From contig NW_006768815.1 in assembly GCF_000204055.1 (NCBI RefSeq), forward strand, positions 372,001 to 436,000: a DNA stretch of 64,000 bases. Direction: 5' to 3'. A program made the translations under genes and the position numbers. Below, in pieces: positions 55,493 to 64,000 of the stretch. How positions within the stretch are numbered: position 1 is the first letter of the stretch; each line of letters begins with the position of its first letter. The notes below the pieces were generated by a model. It worked only from the letters and a program-made list of their open reading frames with translations. It was not told the origin of the DNA and made no database searches. Origin of the DNA: Melampsora larici-populina 98AG31. Taxonomy: Eukaryota; Basidiomycota; Pucciniomycetes; Pucciniales; Melampsoraceae.

Positions 55493-57114
55493 CACAGCCC
55501 CCATCTACTAGGCTCTGGCCTGCCAGAGCCTACCACTGACTCCATGAAAGATTCATGAAAGATTCAGAAAGATTTCAAAATGACTTCAACATAATATCAT
55601 ATGGGGCCATTTGCCTGTCCAACCACCAAAATTCTGATGTCATCATATGACATCATAAATCTGTACACACCTGCTCCTGTATTCACAGATCAAGAATATA
55701 TAGTCTATTAAACTTTATCCAGTAAATTGACTGAGTTATTGAGGTTTGAAAAAAAAATCACGGATAAAAAATACTATTTTTGTACTATACATGAGACTGG
55801 GATCTTAAATATCTTCAATCTTTGTCAATATACAAATACATCAAATTTGATAATATTTTCCGCACTATGTTTCTTCACATTTCTGTTCCCTACAGCCTTT
55901 GTCTACGGGTAGTATTTTCATATGTAATTGCGGATTATATACAGAAGTTGGATTTTCTGAAGTTCTTTGACCCTGAGGAAAATTGTGATGAAATGTAGGG
56001 CACAAATTAGGCACAAATAGACTGATATGCATGTAAATAATAATTTCCAAAAGTTTCTGCCATCAATTTATTCATATCCTTCCTAGAATGGGGCACTAGG
56101 AGCTTGCTTCTAGATACAAGAATAGGCAATGGTGCCAAGAGTGACAAAGCCCCGACAAACGATGTAAGCCATCCACGTCATTATTGATTTACACTGCTGT
56201 GCTCTTTACCACTCCGAATCATTATAAGATCCTCTTTACCTTTTTCACAAGGATGCTGTTTACCCTCATGTCAATCATATAAAGTCTGTGGATGTTCTCA
56301 AACTCCGCTTCTCCCCACTCTCATTCTTCTCAAAGGTTTTTTAGAAGATTCATTCCTTAGAAGTATTCTCATATTATCCACGTCCTTCTTATTCTTTCTA
56401 AAATAGAATATTTAAGAACTTTTTTCCCACCCTCCTCTCCCTAGATATTGTAATACTTCTTTGGCCGCCCCATGCGGACCTCTTTTTGTGCCTTTGAGTC
56501 AGTTGCACATGTATCCTAAACCTATTCCGATAGTTGTTTATTCTACTATGCAATTAGGGCTCCATGCCCCGATTCTGGCTAAACTCTTCACATCGTGAAG
56601 TTTAGCACAGATCACCAACAAGCACCTAACCTATTCTCAACAAATCAGGGAAAGATTGGACTACTCATGTAGAAATCACAATTACATATAGAAATATGCC
56701 TTTTGAACAAACGCTGCAAAAATAAAAATGGTAGAAAAGTGTACTGTACAGTGGAATATAAAATTTGTTTTATATGTATATTGAAAAGGATTTGAGATAT
56801 CCAAGATCCCAGTCTTTTGTATAGTACAAAAATAGTATTTTTTATCCGTGATTTTCTTTCAAACCTCAATAACTCAGTCAATTTACCTGATAAAGTTTAA
56901 TAGACTATATATTCTTGATCTGTGAATACAGGAGCAGGTGTGTACAGATTTATGATGTCATATGATGACATCAGAATTTTGGTGGTTGGACAGGCAAATG
57001 GCCCCATATGATATTATGTTGAAGTGATTTTGAAATCCTTCTGAATCTTTCATGAATCTTTCATGAAGCTGTGGTAATCTCTGGCCTGCCAGAGCCTAGT
57101 AGCTGGGGGCTGTG
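55493..57114. mobile_element. 1.62-kb fold-back transposon with about 470-bp inverted arms
   Basis: The left arm 55493-55960 and right arm 56650-57114 are inverted copies at high identity, starting CACAGCCCCCA.CTACTAGG and CTCTGGC. AAC precedes the left end (55490-55492) and follows the right end (57115-57117), a 3-bp target duplication. The core (about 56040-56640) is promoter- or LTR-like DNA (pyrimidine-rich, with GGCCGCCCCATGCGGACCTC and a CTTCACATCGTGAAG hairpin) and lacks a transposase. Short 3-bp duplication with a CAC start suggests a non-autonomous CACTA-type element, tentatively. Confidence 0.8.
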
Positions 57115-57578
57115 AACTTTCATTAGGGAAATTAATCTCTATGAATGTCATCTAACTCATCTGTCAATCACTTGATTGACTCTTCTTGATAAAAACTGAT
57201 TCTTGGGATCAGGATTCAATTGAGAAATCTGCAGCCTTAATAACATATGTAGCTACTCATGATCAGCATGGCTCAGGACATAATAAGACCATTGGGACAC
57301 AATCTTTAATTAGTATTGTAGCAGTCATAAGTCAAGATACCTACGTAGCTAAACTCAGTGCAATGGTTTTTATTGTTTTGTTGATTTCTTACTAGTTTCC
57401 ATCAAGTGTAAAACTGGTAATTAGTGGTACATATGTAGGAAAATGGAGCTGTTAAAAGAATCAACATATGGGTCATTGAAAAACCCACTGCATTCAATGC
57501 TTCCTGTGACATTGTATTAAGAAAATCTCACATATGTCTTCATTTTGTGGAAGCCCATTTGATAATACAAAAAAACTA
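57115..57578. other. 3' flank of the 571-residue protein gene
   Basis: Non-coding AT-rich DNA with several ACATATGT words; no gene. Confidence 0.4.
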
Positions 57579-59294
57579 TCAAGATTTCTCCCTTTTCAAA
57601 CAAGAAAGAAACTTATGGTATACATCTTGATTTGGTTGAGATGGTACAAAGTCCATGTTATCATGAACCCAACTATCTCTCCTTTGAATTATAGTCTCAT
57701 ACCAAAGCTCAATTACATACCACACAGGATCCATAGGGAAGTTTTTCTTTACCCTGGACTGACAGAAATAATGTAATGTGTCTTTAGCATCATACCAGCC
57801 AACCTCATGTGCTAACTTCTCCTCTTTGGGCAGGATAATTGATGATGTGTCTTCACAAAAACATTTTCTCCATCGAGAAAAATAATCTTGAAGGATATCC
57901 CAGCCAGTCTTAAGTAAGATTTGCATCACTTGGTTTGTTAGCTGATTGTGGTGCAAGACAACCAGTACACCCACAAAGGCTGGAACCATGAAAGATTTAA
58001 CTGCTTTGATTACATTTTGGATCTTCATCAAGTCAAGGATCAGATCTGTATTCAATGTACCATTTATTGAATGGATGCATTCTATCCAGCTTTGTTCCAT
58101 ATCTTTTTCAAGACAATCAAAGAATATTTGAATGCTTTCCAAGATGTCCTTGTGCTTTTTCAACACAGACATGCCAATCACTGCCACATAATTTGCAGGC
58201 CGTTTACCTTTGAATTCTTTTAATTTAGCCACCTCCAGCTCTGAAAGATGTGGGATCATTGAGATTGAGAATTCAAAGGTTGGGAATGAGGGCTTATCTT
58301 TCACTTTACTAATCTCAGATGTCAAGACCTTCTTCCCTCTGAGTTCTCCTTCAGATAAAATTGCAGAAAGAAATGAATGTGTTGAGAATTCAATCTTGCA
58401 ATGAGGTGGCTCAAAGATATAATATTTTGTCCAATTTGAAATCAATGCTCCTATATAGCTTGGTTGAACAGGGGAGTATTGATCACGGTCCAAGATGTAC
58501 TCTGGTAAATTTGAAGGGCTTGACAAGTTGTCTGGATCATTGTTTAATTGTAATGAAAGTGTACTGATTTTGTTTTGACTAGGATAAAACACTTGATTCA
58601 AATAATCTTGAAGGTAAACCCATCCATCAGAAACTAGGTCTTTCATTGAGACATCTTTTTGACTTCTCTGACAGATTAAACTCAGGCCCCCAAAGAAAGC
58701 AATAACAACATCTTTCTTGACCCTATTGATTGCAAACTTGACTTGATATGGGGTACAGGGGGTGATTGATGAAGACCAAAGTATTGAGTAGAATTTGTTG
58801 TCTAGCTTATCAAAGAAAACATCTATCTGTCTTGACACCTCAGGATTGTGCCATAATGCTAGCATTCCTTTTGATTTGAGTAAATTAGCTAGACTTCTGG
58901 ATTGAAAGTGGGAATAGTGAAAATTAAATTGATTCTCTACTCCCTCAATCTTTGGCACATTTTCTGGAACTTGAAACTTTGATTTTGCATTCATTTTTTT
59001 CTTAGATATATGTACCCCATGTTGAACTCCAAGAAGCTTTGCCTTGTGTTTTTGTTTTTTGATGTTGTGAGAGTTTTGAATGATTCTGGGATCAGAACTT
59101 TCTGCCAAAAAATCAAACTGGTTTCCCTTCAAATATGCCACATTTGAATCCTCATTAACCATAGTGTGTTGAGATTCTAGGACTGGAAATTTTGTGGAGA
59201 TTGTCATGACTGCCTTACTGAGCAATACTAGGAAAACACATTTTCCAATATTTTTCTTGATTACCAGAGTTTTGTTTAGATTGATTTCAGCCAT
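57579..59294 (-). CDS. leader-sharing family protein, long form (571 residues)
   Basis: Uninterrupted 571 codons from ATG 59292-59294. The N-terminus MAEINLNKTLVIKKNIGKC then FLVLLSKAVM matches the 159-residue protein at 43671-44150 and is a likely signal sequence or anchor. The middle and end contain two related segments of about 100 residues: VFFDKLDNKFYSILWSSS...KKDVVIAFFGGLSLI...DLVSDGWVYLQDYL (about 165-260) and IFFDCLEKDMEQSW...VKSFMVPAFVGVLVVLHHN...KTGWDILQDYF (about 395-495), so the mature part arose by internal duplication. Hydrophobic helices sit at the same place in each half. Ten scattered Cys. No enzyme motif and no family recognised. An intact frame of this length in 30 per cent GC DNA is strong evidence for selection. 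Possibly an exported or endomembrane protein of host interaction. Confidence 0.7.
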   Translation of the reverse strand: MAEINLNKTLVIKKNIGKCVFLVLLSKAVMTISTKFPVLESQHTMVNEDSNVAYLKGNQFDFLAESSDPRIIQNSHNIKKQKHKAKLLGVQHGVHISKKKMNAKSKFQVPENVPKIEGVENQFNFHYSHFQSRSLANLLKSKGMLALWHNPEVSRQIDVFFDKLDNKFYSILWSSSITPCTPYQVKFAINRVKKDVVIAFFGGLSLICQRSQKDVSMKDLVSDGWVYLQDYLNQVFYPSQNKISTLSLQLNNDPDNLSSPSNLPEYILDRDQYSPVQPSYIGALISNWTKYYIFEPPHCKIEFSTHSFLSAILSEGELRGKKVLTSEISKVKDKPSFPTFEFSISMIPHLSELEVAKLKEFKGKRPANYVAVIGMSVLKKHKDILESIQIFFDCLEKDMEQSWIECIHSINGTLNTDLILDLMKIQNVIKAVKSFMVPAFVGVLVVLHHNQLTNQVMQILLKTGWDILQDYFSRWRKCFCEDTSSIILPKEEKLAHEVGWYDAKDTLHYFCQSRVKKNFPMDPVWYVIELWYETIIQRRDSWVHDNMDFVPSQPNQDVYHKFLSCLKREKS

Positions 59295-59494
59295 GATGTT
59301 GCTGTTGATCCGTTGATTTAGAAGAGAATCCAGAATTTAGTATTTTTAGAGTGTATCAGCCTTTTAAGAATAAATTGACTTACAAATCAAAAGATTTGTT
59401 CCTTGCTTTCTGGGCAGTGTTGTTTGTGGTCTTCAGAAATAGATCTTTTTATATTGTTTGTTCCTTGAAGTTAGCGGTAGCTATGTGCCTGATA
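59295..59494 (-). promoter_or_regulatory. promoter and leader of the 571-residue protein gene
   Basis: On the minus strand: AATATAAAAAG (about 59442-59452) as TATA box, first non-coding exon to about 59386, donor GTAAGT, acceptor CAACAG 7 nt before ATG. Homologous to the leader at 44 kb. Confidence 0.55.
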
Positions 59495-59882
59495 CACTGC
59501 CAGCATTAAAGAGGTTCCCAGATGGGAATATGGGTCCTAGTGATCAGATTCCCATTCTGCTACTGTTACACAGTTCCATGAATATTGCCTGAGTAGCCAT
59601 TGTGATATATGTAGTCAATATTTTGAAATGTGTGTCTCAATCTGAACAAAGTTACAGCATGTATTACACATGATTTCCTTATCTAGATGAGCAGATAACT
59701 GAGCGGACCTGTATGTAGCTGATAGCTAAGGATTTACTCAGATGTTTGCACATATGTAGTGTATGCTTTATGGCTCAGATGATTTGTTCCTTGCTTTCTG
59801 GGCAGTGTTGTTTGTGGTCTTCAGAAATAGATCTTTTTATATTGTTTGTTCCTTGAAGTTAGCGGTAGCTATGTGCCTGATA
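59393..59882. repeat. 102-bp identical direct repeats of the core promoter
   Basis: 59393-59494 and 59781-59882 are identical through 102 bases, beginning GATTTGTTCCTTGCTTTCTG and ending GTGCCTGATA. The copy next to the gene holds its TATA box and first exon. The 286 bp between contain a relative of the fold-back element arm seen at 49250-49410. Confidence 0.9.
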
Positions 59883-59929
59883 GATGTTGGATGGTGCTAG
59901 GTGAAAAGATTGTTAAAAATTTCCAAGTA

Positions 59930-60560
59930 CTAGCTTGTGATGTATCCCTTCAAACTCCAAGAAAGATGAGGGAACAACTTTTCTGTGTGGCAAATGAAGA
60001 ATCATGAGACCAATGCCACATCACTACCAACCAGGCAATAGAAAAAAATATCTCTGCAAGTCTGACCAATTAGTCTGACAAACCTCTTGAGATGATAAAA
60101 AGTATGACCAGGTAGTCAGACAAACCTCAGGAGGTGATTAAATGGAATGCTATTCCAAATCATTGCACCAAACTTTATTAGAATAAAGAGTGTCATTTTT
60201 TTAGGGGATTTTGCTTTGCTACAGACTTTCACGTATGTAAAGAACAAATTGGATAAACAGACTAAATTTACGGCAATGATTAATAATAGAAAAATTTACA
60301 AGAATCTTGAGTTCTGTTTTGAGTGGGCTCAATGTTATGCAGCTCCCTTATGCAGAAAGGTCACAAACACTGACCTGTCTCAGGATGATCTCTGACTTTC
60401 AAGGGTTGAATTTGTGAGCATGTCTCAAATTGCTACAGTGTTTGCAGAAATGTATAGATCAGACAATATAGCTAAGCTCACCTAATGAATGATGGTGTTT
60501 GCTATTCAACCCTTCTGATGATAGCAATTAAGGTACTCAAAGTAAGCATATACATGTATA
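59930..60560. repeat. dispersed module, copy 4
   Basis: Upstream of the 571-residue gene, in the same relation as copy 2 to the 44-kb gene. Words: GTGTGGCAAATGAAGAATCATGA, ACATCACTACCAA, GTCTGACCAATTAGTCTGACAAAC, CTCAGGAGGTGATTAAAT, CAAATCATTGCACCAAACTTT, CTACAGACTT, GAGTTCTGTTTTGAGTGGGCTCA, TTATGCAGAAAGGTCACAAA. Confidence 0.6.
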
Positions 60561-62181
60561 TGGTTCTTCATATATAGTTTTTTTGTGTTTTTGAAACCAT
60601 CTCGAACCTGCAAAAAGTTTTGTTTTGGTACAAGTTTAGACTTTTGCCAACACCAGATTCAATGTGGTGTTCTGATCAAGATACATACAACCACTATGAC
60701 CAACTAATTGTCACCACTGACAAACCAAGCCATTAACCCAACTTATTATCCAAACAATACCACAGAAACTCCCTTCAATAACCTGAATACAAGTGATTTG
60801 GTGTGGAGTGTACCTCATTGTCTAACCAGTGTGGCCGCAGGCCAAATTCTAAGTATAGAGTTGAAGTTTGCTCTTGACATCCGCGCCTGCTGGAATTAGT
60901 TGCACAGGCTCAGAAACATATGTGAATATGAGATATCTGATAGAACTTACATGTCGGGGAGAATTTTGACCAGTCCCATTGAAAACTTTTCAAAAGTTTA
61001 GCTCTTGGAAGGTTCAAGTGACTTGTGGATGCTTGGTTCAACATATCAGAGGTAACGGCAAATGGCTTGCTGAGACTTCATGAAAGCGTCAAAGTTGCTG
61101 CTGGCTTTGCCAAAATTGTTGAATGCATGAACAAGGGAGAGGGAAGATGAAGACTTCTTTGGAGTTGTCCAATAGCATCAGAGCAGCAATTGGTTATCAA
61201 TTTAAAGTGAAGACAGGCGTATAAATTACATAGGAGGGGGGTTGAGCGGTTGAAAGGAGGCCATATAAGACACGGGCACTCACTCGGTCTCGAGCAATCT
61301 CAAGGAAGATTTCTTGCTGTTGGCCAACACGTGAAACTTCAGAAATTACAAGCAGCATTTTGATGTAGAGACGTATTTCAGGTGTTTTTTAGCTTGACCC
61401 CCCCCCTCATCCAGGATGAATGAAAATCGAATGTGGGAAGAGGGGAGCAATTATCTGTCATCCTCAGCAATTCATAGAGGGTTTTGCTGATGGTCACTGT
61501 CTGGTAGTTTGTAAGCGACTGTCTGATCAGGCTGGGCTCGAGCAAGTTTGCCGAAGATCGATAGGCAACTCTTCTGACTGAGCTCAATCAATGACAAATA
61601 TCCACTCCAGCTCCAAGAGTCCAGTAAGATCAGCAAAAGTGACTTCGTTAGAGTTTTCTGTCACCTGGACTTCTCATTCATGTTGCACAGCTTGGCAGTG
61701 TAGTCTTCACCCAAAAAATCCCTCAAATCTTTTCACAAAGATCAAGACCACCTTCATCTTCACTATACTCATCTTATTGGTTCTCTCTTCTTATGATGAT
61801 GGATTTCGATTGTAAATATTCATCTGTTTGACTTGGAAAGACTGTTTACCAAGTGTTGAGAAGACCCAAGCACGACCATGATCTCTGATAGCCAAGTTCA
61901 CAGCTTTGCACAACTCTCATCGAGAGACCGAAAGTATTTCGTATGATCTTAATAAGCTACATCATATGGCCAACTGACCAGCCTGTGTAAGTCAAGATCA
62001 AATCACCATGATCTTGGCAGCCTTTTCGCTATTCCGTGTCGAACGAGATCCAATCTTACTCACCTTTTGTTATAAATGTGACCATCGTCCTGCTTTATCG
62101 CACTTTCCTTTTCACTTCATCATTTAACTTGACATTGATAATATTATTACTTTTAATATCTTCACTTTATATACTTTCATC
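60561..62181. other. intergenic and promoter of the second Kre9/KNH-like gene
   Basis: No gene with coding character. A run of C (61400-61407) and GC-richer DNA at 60950-61330. The last 150 bp are CT-rich leader DNA before ATG 62182. Confidence 0.4.
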
Positions 62182-62838
62182 ATGAGTCTTACTTCTTTTT
62201 TCATCCTCGCGCTCGCTATCTCTGGTGCTGTTTCTCAAGCTGTGATGGTCAACACCCCTAGTAAGTCCTATTTACCTCGCCTTTGTCGCCCTCAACTCTT
62301 CTTCAATTACTCTCACTGTCTTCCAAATCTAATCAGCATGAATTGATCGCTTCAGCCTCCGTGGTACAATGTTTACCTGTTCAGCTCAGTGTAAGTGGCT
62401 CTTCATTCAAGACAATACTTCACTATTAGCTCGTTATAGGCTTTGAATACGCTGTCCATCTAACTGTTTGCCTATCACAGTGGTCTGGTGGTCAACCTCC
62501 TTACTTTATATCTCTCATTCCTGGTGGTCAAACGACTGCCATTCCTCTTGAAGACCTTGGTCAACAAACGGGTACCAGCTTCACTTGGTCAGTGGACCTT
62601 CTATTCGCATCCATATCTTTGGGACCCACATTGATCAAACTCTTTGCACATTGACATATTCAGGAAAGTCGATCTACCTGCAAAAACAGCAGTTAATCTT
62701 CAAATCCGTGATAGTGTTGGTGTCTTGAATTACTCTGATCAGTTCACGATCCAGGACCCTCCTGCTGGCACTACCTGCGACACGACCGGTAATGGCACCA
62801 CTACTGCTCCTACTCCTATGACAACCGGAACTGTCTAA
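62182..62838 (+). CDS. secreted Kre9/KNH-like protein, tail-less paralogue
   Basis: Exons 62182-62260, 62356-62390, 62481-62587, 62664-62838; 396 nt, 131 residues. The first three exon lengths (79, 35, 107 nt) and all phases equal those of the gene at 1890-2955. Signal peptide MSLTSFFILALAISGAVSQ, then VMVNTP, CLPVQLSWSGGQPPYF, LIPGGQ, LEDLGQQTGTSF, VNLQIRDSVGVLNYSDQF and two Cys. It stops at TAA 62836-62838 after a short Thr/Pro stretch. The paralogue instead continues through two more exons with a Thr/Ser-rich tail and GPI signal. Predicted product: a soluble secreted single-domain protein. The old exon-4 donor remains just downstream (TTC|GTGAGT at 62843-62849), followed by ..TTACAG at 62915. 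Confidence 0.88.
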
Positions 62839-64000
62839 GGTTCGTGAGTATCTTTTGACCAAACACGCAAACGTTTCCCTCTATTGCCTTTTCTTATCTT
62901 TTGATTCTATTACAGTGTCCAATAATGATTTGAAGGGAACCCAGCAATAATCATAAGTGATAGTGGATTTATATACAATCCTCTTGAATTCACAACAAAC
63001 GTTGTTCTTGTATTTTCTACTCTTTTCAGTTGTCTTTTGACTACATGCAGTGTATCTACATCACTAACGTATATATATCATTAAATTAATAATCGTCATC
63101 TACTCTTTTGAGAACCCAAAGCATTTTGAAAACATATTGAAAAACGCGAATTTGAGAGAGAAGAATCAACTGGAAAATGATAATAATCAAAGGAATGAAC
63201 AGAACGAGATCTGATGAGCTATTCGGTGAAGTAAAAAAATCACATGCGTTTGCAAGTTCCTTTTGCTCTCTTTTGCTCAAAGATATCTTATCTTTAAACC
63301 TCATTCACATATTTTTTTAACAGCGATTGGTGATCAGATTAAATTAAGTCGATGATCATCAAGACGTTTTTTTTACTGACACCATTCTTTATGTGGACCT
63401 GTTCTTTACCTTTCAAATAGGTTTCAAAACCTTTCCTTCATTCAAATCCTATAAATCAATTAGCGATCATTTCTTTGGAGAGGTTTGGTCTCGATTCATT
63501 ATGGTTATTTAGAACATTCTGATTTGATTTGCAAATATTTTGATCAATTGGATAAGACTGATTTCTTGGTTTTTTTCCTACGCTCAGGTGGTGATGCATC
63601 GCAATTCCAATTCTTTCTTGTTTGTTTTTTATGTGGTGATTCAATTTCCAGATGGTTGACTGTTGTATGCCTGTATTACAATCCACTTTAGATAGTTTTT
63701 CTGCTTATCTTTCATTTTATCTTGCCCGAGGAGTCTCAAGAATCCGGATATCTGCACTTGATGATTTTTTTGTGGATTGTTATGTGAGGTATTCACATTC
63801 CGAGTGCTGTGATATACACGTTGGGTTTTTTGGGTTTGTCATCTCTGGTGTGGATGCGTGAAACGCATTGGAAGTGGCTGAGCAGAATAGAGAGCAAGTG
63901 ATGACCTACTATCGACTGTCACGATTCAGATTCTGAATTTCCCTGTCCAAGACTCAAGTTGATGAGATGATTAGGTCTAGTTGAATTTGAATGCTGATGA
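62839..64000. other. 3' flank and right edge, no gene seen
   Basis: Holds the unused splice donor of the ancestral exon 4 and a possible 3' UTR intron (62845-62916). Several T-rich stretches. Plus-strand frames at 63485-63861 show no start context or family. Confidence 0.4.

Overview
The window looks like AT-rich, repeat-rich nuclear DNA of a basidiomycete, most likely a rust fungus (Pucciniales). The evidence is dense short introns (about 60-120 bp, mostly GT-AG), a Kre9/KNH-type wall-protein family, two-gene EnSpm-like DNA transposons of the basidiomycete kind, and several small secreted-protein genes. Organism identity is inference; no rRNA or other marker gene is present.

Layout. 1-3.8 kb: 3' end of a HAD phosphatase gene and a GPI-anchored Kre9/KNH-like wall protein (minus). 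3.85-17.09 kb: a nested transposon. A pogo/Tigger-type element (TIR plus TA target duplication) has been split inside its transposase gene by a 10,274-bp element with its own TIRs and TA duplication. The inner element carries an intact 1,147-residue transposase, a companion gene, palindrome-rich ends and a broken host-like gene. 17-25 kb: decayed mobile elements and gene relics. 25.8-26.9 kb: a tryptophan-rich secreted-peptide gene with a Lys-Arg processing site, split by an LTR-like insertion. 29.7-30.8 kb: a Gln-rich coiled-coil protein. 31.8-34.3 kb: a secreted-protein gene and a dead paralogue. 34.6-39.2 kb: MMS19/MET18 in 14 exons, the one clear housekeeping gene that is complete. 40.5-41.1 kb: a Gly-rich secreted protein. 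42-60.6 kb: very AT-rich DNA full of fold-back elements, holding two diverged genes (43.7-44.2 and 57.6-59.3 kb) that share leader, start region and hydrophobic N-terminus, with related upstream modules repeated at four places. 62.2-62.8 kb: a second Kre9/KNH-like gene, paralogous to the one at 1.9-3.0 kb but lacking the Ser/Thr tail and GPI signal.

How the parts work together. Core cell functions are few (MMS19 for cytosolic Fe-S protein maturation, HAD phosphatase). Wall and secretome genes (two Kre9/KNH-like, the Trp-rich peptide, the Gly-rich protein, the 32-kb and 44/58-kb families) sit among transposons that have visibly broken, truncated or re-promoted them. Exon models were checked by hand for phase: exon lengths sum to whole codons for the two Kre9-like genes, the 32-kb gene, MMS19, the inner transposase and its companion, and for the pogo transposase and Trp-rich gene once the insertions are subtracted with one target copy kept. 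All family assignments rest on reading the sequence; no database search was run.
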